Positions 1-14,379 of a DNA stretch of 64,000 bases are shown one piece after another (positions within the stretch are counted from its first letter, which is position 1; every line of letters starts with the position of its first letter). The stretch is from Gymnogyps californianus (Eukaryota; Chordata; Aves; Accipitriformes; Cathartidae). The translations under genes were made by a program, and so were the position numbers. The notes beneath the pieces are model-generated. The model made no database searches. It was not told the origin of the DNA and was given only the letters and a program-made list of their open reading frames with translations. Location: positions 45,624,226 through 45,688,225 of the forward strand of contig NC_059471.1 in NCBI RefSeq assembly GCF_018139145.2, in the 5' to 3' direction.

Positions 1-3000
1 AAAATGTACTTTCTCACCTGAGCATGAATGGGTCCAGATTAACATTTTGAATGAGATAATTTGCTGTGGATCCAAGCAGGTAATCAATCACACTTTATCT
101 AGGTCTTTCCAGGGGAAGAGAGGGTGAATGAAACTGCAGCATTTAAAAGAAAGAACAAAGACACAGAAACACCAGCTGTGCTGCCTGTCAGCTCCAGAAT
201 AAAGGGAAGGAGATTTTAGAGAGCCTCCACTACAAGGAGATGCCCCTTTTATGAGCAAGCTTTATTAAAAAAAACCTCACAGCTTTCATTTCTGTGGTAA
301 AACCTGAGAAATGGACCAAGCAAGACTAACCAGTTATGTTCGAAGCACCATTCTTATGGTCCGTTTCCCTTTGACATTTTCTGTTACACATTTTCCGTTA
401 CTGCAGCACGTATTTGCTAGATCGTTTGACAGCCTGTGGTGCCCTATACGTAGACCTGCTTATTATGTCAGGTTCATTGAGGTTCAAGAGCAACTCAAAT
501 GTGAAAGGGAGCCCTCTTTTAGTTTCACAGTAGCGTTGCAAACGCTGCACAAAGGTACCTGTAATTCCCTGAAGGACACATTGACCCACAGACCACTGTG
601 AGACACCATGATTTTCCATCAGTATTGCAGGGATTGAGAACTCAGAAAGTTTTTTGGTGTTTTTTGTTGTGGGTTTTTTTCCTGCAATGATTTAACAATG
701 GAAATTTACATCACATGAGATCTTCCAAATACAGCCTGTACTGATGAGAAGAGATATATTTATCTCCCTTTGTACTTCTCTAAGACCACCACAGATACAA
801 AGAGTAGAGGTTATTAAGAGTGATGTCCCAGCTGTATTAGCCTTTTTATAGTGCAGCTGAATACATGGAGTTGAATTTATTGACTAGATTTACATTACTG
901 AACACAGGAACCCAGAAAAAGATTCCTTGACTGAACTGGAGAAAGAGATGGGATTAAAGCAACAGAGACTTTGGCTTCTATTCAATCAAGAACTTAAAAA
1001 AAAAAAAAAAAAAAAAAAAACTTTGAAAATATAGAGCAGCAATAAGATGTTTTCCACTGTATATGTCTTTGCAGTCCAATGTATTAGAAGCTTGTAAAAT
1101 TATTCATGGTCTTTTCCTCTGAGATAACAGTTAGTGGAGAAGGAGAGTATGTCCTCTCAGCTACTTTCTCCTAGGCTTGAGACAGCCTCTGATGGTGACT
1201 AGCTTACTTGAAGTTTAGCAGCACGTGGCTAGAAAAATAAAATGTTAGTGATGAATAGAAGACAAAAGTTGGATGCTTTATTCAAATAACCATCCAGATT
1301 TTTTCTGCCTTATTTGAAATACACAGGATAATATCTGAAAAATTCCTGAAATATACACAAAACCCTCAATAATTTCAAGACTCATTCTTGTTGTCATGTC
1401 TGGGCAGATTCTCTACAGTGAGACATTCTTATTCCTTATTTATACGCATTGTTACCTTTACAGAGCACTTCAATTTTTTTTTTTTTTTTTTTTAAACAGA
1501 AATTTAAGGAAGACCATTCATTCTTGACTGTTTTCACTTCTGTTTTACCACATGGTAGGTGAAGGACAACAGTCTCTCCAGAGCTGCTTCTGTTGCATTC
1601 CCCTTTGTTAAGTTACTACCAATTAATTTCATATTTTCTGCTACTTTCCCTTCGGGGTAGGTCAGGTTTGAAGCAGTGGTTAGGATTCTATTTCATTGAT
1701 AGCCATGTCCAAGAAGTTTAAAGAACAACATGGTTTATCTGAAAACAATACCTTTACTTGTTCAGTTAAGGAATCCACAACTCTCTGTTTGTAGATTCAG
1801 CTGAGATGCACATTGCTTCGGTGTAAGGTCTTTGCCTTTCAGTATGGCTAATAACTTTCCTTGGCCAAATTCTGGAGGGATTTCATTACAAGTCTAGACA
1901 TGATGACTTAATTGACTTATGCCAGAAGGAAGATGACTTATTAAATAAAACATTATTTGATTTAATCATGTTTCAGAACTGACTTCTCCATTGATGATCT
2001 GGAAAATCCAGGAGGCAAACACCCACATCCTGAGGCCAGTGTGATCAGTAGCTATACTACTCCTTAAATTGTGCTTCTTGAACAGTTTGCAGGTAGAGAA
2101 AAACTACGCAGTATTTATAAAATTTCAGCTGGTCTTGTACTTTGACATTTAAAGACCAGTCTTGGGGATTTGGTGGCAAGAATCCCCAACTCAAGTCAGT
2201 TCAGCAGATGGGTGAAGAAATACAGATGAGTTATCTGAAAATGCAGAAGTATTCCCTATCTATTGCTGTCACTATCTGCACTTAATGTGAGTGACAGACA
2301 TTACAAAAAGTGTCAATACTTTGCTTAAAGAGTCCATGCAGTTTGGATTTTTTACTCAGAAGTAGGCAGCTACAGTAAAGGGATGCTTGGACAGGCACTT
2401 ATATGTGGGTGGGATTTAAACCAAAAGATCCTCCCACAGTCCCATAGGCATCCCTCTACAGAAGTTTGGTTTGTTTTTTTTTTAAATAAGATATACCATG
2501 CCTGGAAACAGAGGGCCTAGATAGTGGGTGTGATCCACAAATGACACCTTTCCTCATCTCTTTTCCTTTCCCACACCAGACTGAAGCAACATTCAGAGGC
2601 AGCCTTGCGGAAACCCGTGGCAGACCACTCCAGCTCACTCTGCCATGTGGAACACGTTGCCATCCTCTCTCCACAGGCTGCCCACAAGTCTGGTCTCTGT
2701 CCCAGGCCCACGGATACTCATCCCTCGGCTGCAACAGCAGCTGCAAATTGCTTGGATATACAGAGCAGGTGGCAAATCCCTGATCTGTGCCAGGGCTGAG
2801 AGGACTTTATCGTTAAGGTGTTTTAGACCTTACCTGCATTCATCCTGCAGAGACACAAGTGGCTACACAGCTTACAGGACTTAATCAGACCCACTGTGCT
2901 GAATCCAGAGAAGCAAAATGCATACTTTAGAGCCATGGCAGAGATCTCAATACAGTGACCAGAACAGGAAAATGTGAAAGAGTGTGTATGGTGGAGGATG

Positions 3001-6000
3001 AAAATGGGTGCAGGCAGCTGCCCATCACATAGCACAGGAGTACGCAGTGTATTGGGCAATGCTCACAGAGGCACAGGGGGTTATTTTGTCCTTCTCTGTC
3101 TTCTAGACAGTCCACGCTAGGTGGCTACTTCCCAGTTACCAGTTCTCCCCAGCACAACTGGAAGAACCAAGGATCATATCTTAGCATATAAAGTAAAATC
3201 CACTTTTCTGAGAAAAAAAATCTCATTAAAGACACCATTTCCCGTATCAAAGAACAGCAACATCAAAAATGCCACGCATCTACCCAGGTATAGAGTGCAT
3301 ATTTGAAAGGCAAACCTGAGAAGCCCTGCCGGGTTCCCTTGCCTACGGCAGAGGTGGTCATCTCTGCCACAAAGGAGGAGCCAGTGCTGGTGATCTCCAG
3401 CTGATGGGTCAAAACAGAAAGACATGCTTGCACAGTGGTTGGGTTAACTTTACCAGTGTAATTTATGTTATTCAGCTAATTCCTGAGCAACAACAACAAT
3501 ATTCACTGCTCACTGAAAGACTTACTCTATCAGGGTAGTAATTTTCCCCATGAAATACGCAAGTAATTGAAGGAGCAGAGATCTTTGCGAAGAGACAGGA
3601 ATAGTCGTTTTTTACATAACGGATAGATTTTAGCTTCGCTGTCGTGATGAAGCTTCAAAGGAGAGTTAAGATGTCAGGTGTGATTCAGTTTATACATCCG
3701 TGTGTGCCGAAGGTCCGGCGCAGTACCTGTTTGAAATGAGCCACTTTTTGCCACAAAGGACCGTGTTCCCTGTGTGAGGGGAGGGAGTCAGTACCGTAGT
3801 CACCTCTTTTTCCCCTTTTGCTTCTATCAGCTCATATATTCTAAGCATACACAAACGTGTTGTCTTCTTAGACAATAGGCTTCAAAAACAAGGAGGAAAG
3901 ATGTGTTTTCCCAGGTCTAGACGGCTCAAAGGATTATACAGCTACAAAGATCTACCCACAAGGGGATTCACATGAGAAGATGCACAGGGTATGATAGGGA
4001 GGAATTTAAAAAAAAAAAAAAAAAAAAAAAAATCAAGGCAGCTCATGGGAATAAGAAAAAAGAAGGCATTCAAAAATGTAAAAATCCCCAAACCTGATGC
4101 TTTTCAGAATCCTAACCAGTAACTGCTGAAGCTGTGAGAAGACAAAGATCATTGAGCTGGAATATTGGTAGGAGTTCTTCCACAAGGGAATAAAAGGTCA
4201 CGATGACGTCTTCCCTCCAAGACGTAGTTTCCTAATTTTCTCCCCAGTACCAGGAATGAATTCACCGAGAAAGCCGTGCCCTTGTGGAAGGCGTGAAATC
4301 TTCTGCTTAATATTTACATCTTTACCGAGAGGTAATAAGGAAAACAGGTTTGGGGAATGTAGAAGCAGGCAGCTTGGGGAATACTCTGGCCTGGGCTGAG
4401 CCTCTGCAGAGGCAGACAGCCACCTACCGCCAAAAAATGAAATAGAAAGCAGCCACACAGGCTTCCCGAGACCTGCATTACAGAAAACCATGCCTCACAT
4501 GAAACAGCTTTGCTTGGCACACCAGGCAATCCATACTAGCCAGCATCAGGACAAACCTGTCTCAGGAAACATAATATTTTTTTCTCCCACTGACATGTTC
4601 GTGCTGCATCTAGGGGGAAAAAAATCAGAAGCAGATGATGGAGTGAAAGACTTTTCCATATAGATATGCTGCAGGTTTTCAGTTTCCATTTGTGGAAAAT
4701 CCCTTCTTCCTCTCCCTCCACCCTCCTCCAACATGCACGGTCGAATTCACAATGAATCCCCACAGACTGAAATGCTCTGAGCTCTGACAACGAAGGGCAG
4801 CGAAAGGAGGCCAGCAGTGCAAATTGGAGCAATGGGAGTACACTGCAGGTAGCCGAATATCAGATTATCCAGGCATCACAGCCTACAGCTTCCACCTGGA
4901 AGGAAGAGAAACAAAAGCCTCCCTTTGTGTCCCAGGGTTTTGCAGGAATCAAACACAGCTCCCCTTTGTGGCAGACCCAGACTCTCACCAGGAACAGGGG
5001 GCAGCCAGTAAAATCCCCAGGCTGTCCTCAGGGAATGGCCTATTTTAAGCCTGCTTGCAAACATCTCCCTGCGTATGTGCTGTATTTTCACGGAAGAATA
5101 ATTTAATCTTCATTGCCATCATTAATTTTTGACAGAGAGCACCATACGACATCCTGTTTACAGCCCACTAAATCTCCATTATGAAGCCATGCTTACAGAA
5201 AGAAGAACAATCTGAAGAGCCGTGTTAACTTTTATGATTACATTCCAGCCCTGAAATACAGAAAGATGATTAAAGTTATCAAAAAAAAGTAAAAAAAAAA
5301 AAAAAAAAAAATTAGCATTCTGCTATGCTGTTTTCAGGCTCCAGAGCAAGAAAATCTTGTTTAAATAACCTATAGTAATACAGCAGATACCTTTGAAAAT
5401 GCATGTGTAACATATTGGCATTCGTTCTTATTGCAATATTTACCCTGTTGCCTCCAGCTGCGTTGAACAGCACGGGTAAGTGCCGCTATTCAGAGCCAAC
5501 AGAAATTCTGTGACAGAAGCAGAGATTTAACTCCGGTGAGTGGGATTTTGCTAACACTTCTTCTCGCACTCATATCCTTTCATTTAGAAACCCAAGGAGA
5601 ATTTTGGTGAGAATTGTTAATTTCCCCTGGGGTAAAACCACTCAGAACCAAAACCCACCATCAGCAAGGAGAACTGAGGAGAGCCAAGAGCTCCAGAAGG
5701 CTTTCAACACGGAGGCATCGTGCACAGCCAAGGTTATAAGAGGGACTTGTAAAACCGTCACCTAATTTGACCTGATAGCATCCATACGTACACAAAACCT
5801 ACATCAAGGTAACCACCACTGAGCAGTTACAGTAGATCAGATCTCTCTTGCTGTCACCTGCTGCTGACACGTGGCAAGAGCACATGGGTATTTCATCGCC
5901 ATTTCCCAGTGCAGCCACATTACCGGCGTCAGTCCTGGCTGGGGTCAGACCTTCACGTCTACAGTAGGACTCCACACCGAAACAACCTGCAATGCTAGTG

Positions 6001-9000
6001 CTGGGCTGGCTGCAACCTGGTCCTACATGTCTGGCCATTTTAGCGATAGTCCCTTGAACATTCAAGTTCCTCCATGTTCAGGGTCTGCTCTGAAGAGCAG
6101 GAGATCCCTGGCCTAACACCTCCACCACATGCTTGTGCTCTGCTAGCAGGTCCAAGCAAGATGAGTTATAGGTAGACATTTTACCTTCTTGGGTACTATG
6201 TGACACAAGAGGTGTTCACCAGCCATGACACAGCATGCAACGATAGCACCATTTCAACAAAAGGGAAATGCCATCGTTTAGGCCTAGGTTTACCCAACTA
6301 AGTTAGGCGCACCCAATTAATTTAACACTTCCTTGAAAGTCAGTAAAACAAGAGAGGTCCTTCCAGAGAGTAATTCCAGTCTTAGACAGGCTAAATTACT
6401 TGAAAGTTAGCATGAGGTCCTCGTTATCCTCTGGAGGTCTCCCACTCCTCTGCTCCTGCAGAGAGTGCATAGAAACATTCACATAAGTGCCTCAAGTTGT
6501 GGGGTATATCTGGACAATAACTGTCCTCTAACCCACCACCTTTCCTTAGCTTTGAGATGAGACTTTCTCTTTTGCAGTGGTTTGAAGGACATCCAAGACA
6601 GCCAAGATTTCTAGCCCTACCTAACTATTCCAGGTGAGACTATCCTCTTCCAGTATATACTTTAGTAAGTATAAGTATATGTTCTATTAAGTATTTTGTG
6701 AAGCATTTAAGTATATATTTAATACAGTACTTCCCTTTCAATCCTGCTTCTAGCAGCAATCCTTCTTTGCATATGCCCAATCTCCTTTGGATTTAAGAAA
6801 TTTGAGTCATGGCTCAAAACTCTAAAATAATCCTCATTAATGTTAGCTCCCAGTCGTCAGTTTCTAGGGAATAACCTCAGTGGCACTATTGAGGTGACAG
6901 CTCATGGGCAGGGCATGGCAGCTTGGGCAGGGCAAACCCAGGTTTGTGTGGGTATCTCCGTTCAGTGGGAGTCTCTGGAAAGAGTTTATCTGGAAATCAA
7001 GATTATAACAATTAGAGACTACAGCCAACAGCACTGCAATGAAAATAATCTTCATAGATTAAGAAAAAAGTTCTATAAAAGTTTATCGTTGTGTATATTT
7101 TGCAGATTTACACAAAGCCTGAGTTTGAGATTCATTAGTCTTTTCAGTCTCCCAAAACATAGCAGCAAGCACCTGTAACTCCCTTTGTTAGAGGAATTAA
7201 TAAAATTCTGCGCATTTAATTTTTTTGGTGCTATTTTTCTATTTAGGTGATTGATAGAAACAAAATAGGGAATGACTAGCAGTCTTGACTGTTTTCTACC
7301 AAGTTCCCTCACAGTCGAGAGTTTTGCAAAAAGAGCAGGAGATGTTTTAATCACCACCTTCAAAGTACTCCTATCCATAGCATGACACTACTAGTGGCTA
7401 TCAGATATGACCATCTTTTTCTTTCTTTTTTTTTTTTTATTTTGTATTTTTATTATTAGTATAGTCTGCTGAACCTCACACTCCAGCCAGGGCATTGCAC
7501 AGCCTTCATCTGGGAAACACTGATGACCCATTTGACACCTCCTCCGCAACCCACATGCACACTTCCTCAATTCTGTTTTTTGCCGCCTCCACCCATTTTC
7601 TTAAAGAAAAGTTGTTCTCCTTTCTCACAGCTTCACGTCCCCAACTGCCTCCTGCCTATTTCCTGTACTGATGACAACTGCCCTCCCCAAGTCTTCTCCC
7701 TCAGCCCTCATAGTCCCTATGCTCCTTTTGCTTAGAGCCACCCGCTCCCGGTTCCCAGCCCTATCTCAGCCTTCTTCGGAGGGCTGCAAAGAGGCTGGTG
7801 AAAGAGCAGAGGAAAGTTGGGGACCATTCCTCAACCCCTAAAGAGTCCACCTTGCCTTTGCTGGCCACACTCCTCTGTGGAGCTCGCTCTGCTGCTGCTC
7901 CACCACCACCTGCATCTGCGCCTTCGCTTTAGGTTTCTGGGCTGAAGAGTAAGGAGCAGGGGTAGGAGCAGACAGGGAGGGCACATCGAGATGGTCTTGT
8001 TTTCTCTGAAGATTACATCACTTCTCAATTGCCCGGGTCATCACTGTCTCAGCCTGGCGCCCTGCTGCTCTATCCCTCCCTACCACATCTGCAGCAATCC
8101 TTGCCCTCTGTGAGCTACCTTGCTTTCTCCCTCCTTTCCCTCCAGCACGCAGAGCGGAGAGCAAACAACAAAGCTTTTAGTGCAGGCTGCGGTCAGAAAG
8201 GAACTGAGTGAAATGGTTACTTTTACTGACATTTCTTTGTTTCCACGGCTTTTAGGGACAAAATTGAGTAAGGAGGTAGAATCAGCAACCACATCAGCTC
8301 TCCACTGTGGTTAAAGGGCTGCAAACCCTGCTGAGAAACTGGTGATCATCTTTTTGCTTTCTCTTTCTTCCCGTCTACCTATAATGCATTTCTATTTAAT
8401 TGCTCTGACAACATTTGCCTAGTGGAGATCAGGATTTGGAAGAGAGAATAACTGTTAACGAATGTAACAATTAGATTACGTAAATAAGAAGAGTGCTTAA
8501 TGACTTAGGTAGCAGACTTTGCAGAAAGCTCGACACCCCAAACCTTTGCAAGCTCAGTGCTGTACTTGAAGTTAATCCTACATGGTATAATAGCCATGAC
8601 TGTGTGTGGCTTTTCATGTGGAGGGAAAGGAAGTATTAAAAGCTTCTGTAAAAGGATGCCCAAAGGAAGCCAGTCTCGGTACACAAGTTTTATTGGCCCT
8701 GCAAAATCAAAGAAATATGCTACACACCCTTGAGCCCTCTGTACTGAAATTGTATTTAACATTTACATGCACAGAGCAATGTATATTTTAACATTAAAAA
8801 AAAGAAAAAAAAAAAGCAACAAACAGACCAGATGGATGCTGTTGCATTTGGAGGGTTACAAAAAGCTAACCCCAAGGAGGTTACATGCTCTAACTGCCTG
8901 GCTTGGTATTTGGATTTTTCTGAAAACAAGAGTTCCTCTTCACCTGCAGTTCAGAGGCCAAGCCCAATAGATGCAGGGGTTTTGTGCACTGGATCTTCGC

Positions 9001-9816
9001 TCAAAAGCTCACCTCTTCCTTTCCTGGATTTGAGAAGTTTAAATGGTGCTGAACTTGCTCTTTGGGAAGGGGAAAAAGTTTTACTCCCTTCAGTGCTACA
9101 GTGCCTTTGGTTTTGTGGCAAAACCTAGCACGTGGCTTGTTTCATGTGGGAAAAGGAACCCTATTTGTGGGAAGCAGTGATTGTGGGGGCTGTCAGGGTG
9201 TTTCGGGGGCTACCAAGGATTTGGTTGTAGGTCCTTTCTCTTCCCTCCTTCGTTATAGTGAAAGGGAGGTAACCATTACATCTTGAAATGTTTACAGGTT
9301 AGAGAGGGTTGCTGGCAGAGCCCAAGAGAGATATCACCAACCTGATTTGTGACTAGACCTCATGGTGACAGGCACCTCCAGCATGCAAAGAAAAGTGACA
9401 TGGGTTTCTCCTCGCAAGCCTGATGCAACCCCAGTCCTTATTCTCTCCTGCAATACATGTTCCCTCCTTCCCTTCTGTTTCTCCTTTTCCTTCCCTGCCT
9501 TTGGGCCATTACACTTTTAGCTGTATCTGGAGTGGCTTGCTGCTGTGCACACACTACAGATGGTGGTAGAGCACACATTTATTTTATGATAGATATATTG
9601 AACCAGGCCCTAAACTCCAGCACACTCTATCTACTTAAGGCATCTGCAACAGCCAATCCTTCTCCTCCACCTTTCCCTGCAGCTCCAGGCAAAGTTTCTT
9701 TGCTATTCATTTTCCTATCACACACAGGATGGACTACAGTTTATTTCTGTGTTCAGAGGTTTACACTGAGACTCTTCAGACTCTGACTTCCCTGGGATGA
9801 GGGAAAAGAAAAGGAA

Positions 9817-9834
9817 GGGGGGGGGGGGGGGGGG
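9817..9834 (+). repeat. G18 homopolymer
   Basis: Eighteen consecutive G in intergenic DNA. Its length may be unreliable in the assembly and polymorphic. Confidence 0.95.
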
Positions 9835-12800
9835 AAGACTACTAGCTTGGATGACACTGCGGTTGGAGAACAGCAGCGCCTCAGGTCTCGGCATGTGTGG
9901 AGGGACAGTGAGAGCATCACACTCCCCTCTTCTCCCTTTCCTGCCCTCCCTGACATGGTGGCTAGAGACCCTGACTCTGGGTTCCAGGAGCAAGGAAAGG
10001 CCAGAAAGTCCTATCAGGATCCTGACTCACACAGGGGAGCAGGGAGAGAGACCTATGCACACTCCAAGGAGCACAAGATCTGCCATAGCCCAGATAGCCT
10101 GAGGGTTCATGTTTTGTTTAATAGCATGTTCATTATAATTTCCCTCAAAGCATGCCATAAATGGGAGAGAGAGTCAGTAATTGAGATCCTTTGAGGGTTT
10201 AATCATGCTCATTATTTGAATCTCTAAGTATAAGAATAAACAAACAGGCTATGGAGTCTGTCCATGTTACATATTTCCACTTGCATTTTTTCCAGGATGC
10301 ATTTCTGACCAGAAATCAGGCTTTTCACTTCCTTAACAATTGTGCTAACCATGAGGTTATTATATAGAGGGAAAGAAAAGAGGCTGGTATTTGGGGTGGG
10401 TGGGAGAGAAGAAAGGAACGGGCAAATGTTTTAGGACCCACCACAGCCAGAGAAAGGTGGATATCAAAATTAGATGAATGAGATTTACTCTTTGGAGGTG
10501 GCTTTATAAAGTCAGTGCTGAACCAGAAAGCTTGATGAAGACTAAATCAAACCTTCCCACTTCTAAAAACAGGCATCTACAATATAGTTGTACGTCTGCC
10601 TAAACTGATCATAATTGCCCTGGGCCCACGCTGCTCTTCTTACAAACTCACTCTCATCCTTCTTCCCACCTCTTTGATTTAATGGTAAATTTCTTGGGAC
10701 ACTGTACATCTTTTGCTGTCTTACTAGATTTATGATGTAGCATCTCTCTAGGCCCTGTTATATCACAAATAAATATCGTTTCCAAAATGCAGGGTTCTCC
10801 ACTTAGCAACTTTGCATCATTTTAGTGCTTTGGCTCTCTACATTGCTATGATATTTCAGGTGGTGCTAGGAAAAATACATACTTTTTGTAAGGAGTAAGT
10901 AGGACAAATTGCAAGAAGCCAGAAATCCTCAAAAATTGGCATGTTATCATGTGCTTTGGTATAAATAAGCTGCTGTAAGAGCAGAAGTGTTTGTCACATC
11001 TATTTTATGATTTCCTGCCATAATTCCATTTCTTCCTGCCCTCCCACACACAATCACTTTACACATCCCCAGCCCCCTCAACTAAACTAAACTAAAGTTT
11101 CCTCCAGGGCTGATTAACTGCATCAGGCTTACTTCCACTGAGAGAGAGTTTAAAAAAACCCAACACCTTCATGTACTAGGGATGTTACAGTCATCCAAAC
11201 CCTGGACCTTTAACAAGGAGCCAGCTGTGGCAAGCATATGAAGCACCCTCTTGCATTGCTTGTGCATAACCTCTGCAGGAGCACGTGAACTAACCCCAAG
11301 GAACTGCCAGACAAGGCGCTCTGCCTTTTCACAAGAGATGGGCAGCAATACTACTGCCCGTCAGACTGATGGAAATACATTTCTTCTTAGAAAAACACAG
11401 AGCTTTGATGCTACATTTCTCCAGAAGGCTGTGGTTGGTGAGAACATTGCCCACAAGCCAAGGAAATGGTCAGTGGTCTCACCCTTTGTGAAGAATGCGA
11501 ACAGGAAGGGAAAGACTACACATGTGGGGACCAGCTGGCCTGAAGGGAAAACAAGATGTGCAGCAGGATCCTGTCCTCCTGCAGAGAACATAAAGTTGGA
11601 AAAATATGAGGAAAAGAAACATACACCCCCAGTTTAATACTAGTTTGCACACTTTGTTCTGAGGAGAAAGTCAATGGGGACCTGCCCAGGTCAGGCTGTA
11701 AAAAGAGTTGCTATCAAGTGTCAGAGATGGGCTACCCTCCACTGCACTCTTACATTTCCCCCCACCCATTGACATAACCAAATCACCCAACCCTTTCCTA
11801 CAAAGCAGAAGTTTACTGCAGCACTATGTCAAGTTTATTCTTACACAGAAAAGGGGAACCAAAAGCTTTGTGGAGAACTTTACCTATCGGTCTCCATTAC
11901 AAAACTTAGAAGTTACCCTCCAATTGACATATTATTATAGTTATGCACAAGCACATGTTACTAAAAGCAGTTACGCCACTGTGAGCAATTTAGTGGTTCA
12001 GCATACCTCGCTTCCCTTCACTGGTCCATTTGGAGTAGGAAGGACCACGTAGCTTTTACTTGTTTTAGCCAGAAAGCGATAAAATTAAGTTCTTCCAAAA
12101 AGACTGCTACCTTTGCTCCTTCCACAATATGCAATACCAGGAGTCAGAAAAAAAATACCCATTACAGCCCATCAAAGCCCTCTGAAGTTTTCAGGATTAC
12201 CACAAGGGCAGAGGACACAAACGTCACAAATTTTGGTTGGGATGATGGCTTGGCAATGCATCCAGCCTCAACAGCCACGATTGCTCAGCATGCAAAAGAT
12301 GGCAGGGAATCACTGATCCCGGGACTGCACAACCCCATCCCTGCTACTGGGACCGCAGGCAATGCAGGATGGAGACATATCTGGTCACCAAATTTTTAAG
12401 ATCCTCTCTCTCTCTCCAAAGCCTTAAGCACTGCTGAAGTTAACATTGTTTCTAGTTGTTTCTTAAATAAATATGTGACATCAAAAAATTACTCTGTAGA
12501 TTCTCCCTCATCTATATTTACCCAGGCATAATATCAGCTGCCTACACAATTTTTGTCTTGCTAATGCACAGCAATAATCATAGATCCACCCACAGACCAT
12601 CTATTTTGGTAGAGTGCAGAAATAGACATTAAACCTATAAATGTCAGAGCATGCCTTCATTTTAGATGTTAGTATTATTTAAATTAGCACTTGAATGATG
12701 TTTCCACAATGTGATAGCTTTTCAAATGATGGTATATTGCACATGAAGTGCACTGGCCCTGCTTTAAGCACCTTCAACCCATTAGGCCCCTCTATAATTT

Positions 12801-13288
12801 GGTGCTTTTAGAAATGCAAACGCATTGTAGAAGAGATGTGGCCTCTTTGTTTATGCCCAGAAGTCCCCAGGGAAATGCTGATGCCATAATTACCTGAGTA
12901 CGGTTTGAACATTAGGCTCTGGTTGGGAGGTAAACATGCCTCGTGCTTGTTGTCCAGACGTATTTGAGAACAGCTGTGTCTTGGTGGTTGGAACAGCATG
13001 TTATCTTGAATGTGTCCTCCGCATTTCAAAGCAAGCGCAATATCTGAAAGCAATTCTGTTGGAGGGAAAAAGTGTTAACTGGAAAATGGAAGTAGCAAAT
13101 CATGTTTTCTCTGTAGCTCTGGGAAAAATAGGAGCAAATCCTTCATTTTTGTTCTGATCACTGAAAACCCAGTAAGATTAATTAAAAGAAATCCTGCTAA
13201 GAAGGACTGGTTCTTTGAGACTTAGTAGGCATGGGGAAGCTTATTGCAAGGAAGCCTTATTTAAAAAAAAAAAAAAAAAAAAAAATTA

Positions 13289-13319
13289 GTCTAACTGCAG
13301 AATCGGACTGCAGTTAGAC
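13289..13319. repeat. perfect inverted repeat, 12-bp arms, next to an A23 tract
   Basis: Left arm gtctaactgcag (13289-13300), 7-base spacer, right arm ctgcagttagac (13308-13319). It starts four bases after a 23-base A tract. Confidence 0.95.
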
Positions 13320-14379
13320 CAGATCAGCTCAATGCTGGTTTCAAGAGACATAAAAATAAATCCTGCTCGACCAGAACAGTACAAAAGGAGACACCCAGGA
13401 TCAGATTGCTGGGGACAATATGCCTGTTGTAGGGTGTAAAAGTGCTTCCATAGTTCTCTCACACAAGAGCAGAAGTTAAACACTGCAACTGAGGCATTTG
13501 TTTCTAAGAAGGCTGTATCTGTCATTTAGTAAGTCCTCTCATTACAATAAATTCTTTGACCACGAATATCACATTTTATTACAAACAGTGTGCAAATAGA
13601 GCATCATGCTTTATCAGGCAGAAGAATAAGTTACTTCTCCTCTCTAAAATAAGAGCCACAGTGTGCTGCTCACAGACTGTGCATAGCACAGGAGCAGCGC
13701 AGCCACAGCACCGTCACACACACGAGCTGCACGTACAAAAGCAACAGTGACACCTCGTGGGCAATATTAAATATTCAGGTACAAATTGAGTGAGTACGAT
13801 TTCTTATGAAGCATCAACTTTAGCAGATTGATCACTAAAAAATTAAGGCAAATGTTTTTTGTAGCACTGGGGGCGGGGGGGGGGGGAAATCACCCTTACC
13901 GAGTGCTGGAGAGGCTAGTGCAGACAGCCCAGCAGCTTCATACAAAACTAGTCTTGTTCTCCTGGAGAAGTACTGATGGGATGCTGACTGGCATTGGGGG
14001 CCTACAGCAGGGTTTTAGTTAGCATCAGGTGTACGCTTTGAAGGAAATCTCCCACTCATCCCTACTTACTCCAATTTGGTTTGCATCATAGCGCTGTCTC
14101 AGCACATAAAAATAAACTGGAAGACATCTTTCAGGAGCACAAACTGCGTGGGACAAACGGGCGCTCAGTCCACAGGACCAGACTTGACCTCATCTGAAGC
14201 AAGGAGCCCCGAGATGCAGCACAGAGGGAATGTCCAGCCCTCCCAGAGCCATGCACAGACTGCATTCCTGGATGTTTAGCAAGCCAGACTTTGCATGGTG
14301 TTATTGCGGCTGCTTCCAGGCTCTGGCTACCCTGGATCTACTCTTCACACGGTGCCCCTGAGTATCTCTATTCCCCAGG

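Larger units (their letters stand above)
1..14379. other. intergenic DNA downstream of TBC1D4, no recognisable gene
   Basis: About 14 kb with only short, unconserved-looking ORFs on both strands. I see A tracts at 996-1020, 4008-4032, 5291-5311 and 13263-13285, a T tract at 1474-1493, G tracts at 9817-9834 and 13875-13886, and a perfect 12-bp hairpin at 13289-13319. The stretch 7500-8300 is pyrimidine-rich and somewhat more GC-rich. In mammals the region 3' of TBC1D4 is gene-poor, which agrees. Confidence 0.7.

Noticed and set aside
311..619. Overlapping ORFs on both strands near the window start
   Set aside because: Neither product is recognisable and no splice or promoter context is visible.
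11251..11637. 128-codon plus-strand ORF in the intergenic part, the longest there
   Set aside because: No recognisable domain, no splice context, no repetitive or signal features, and a similar-length ORF on the opposite strand. Most likely chance.
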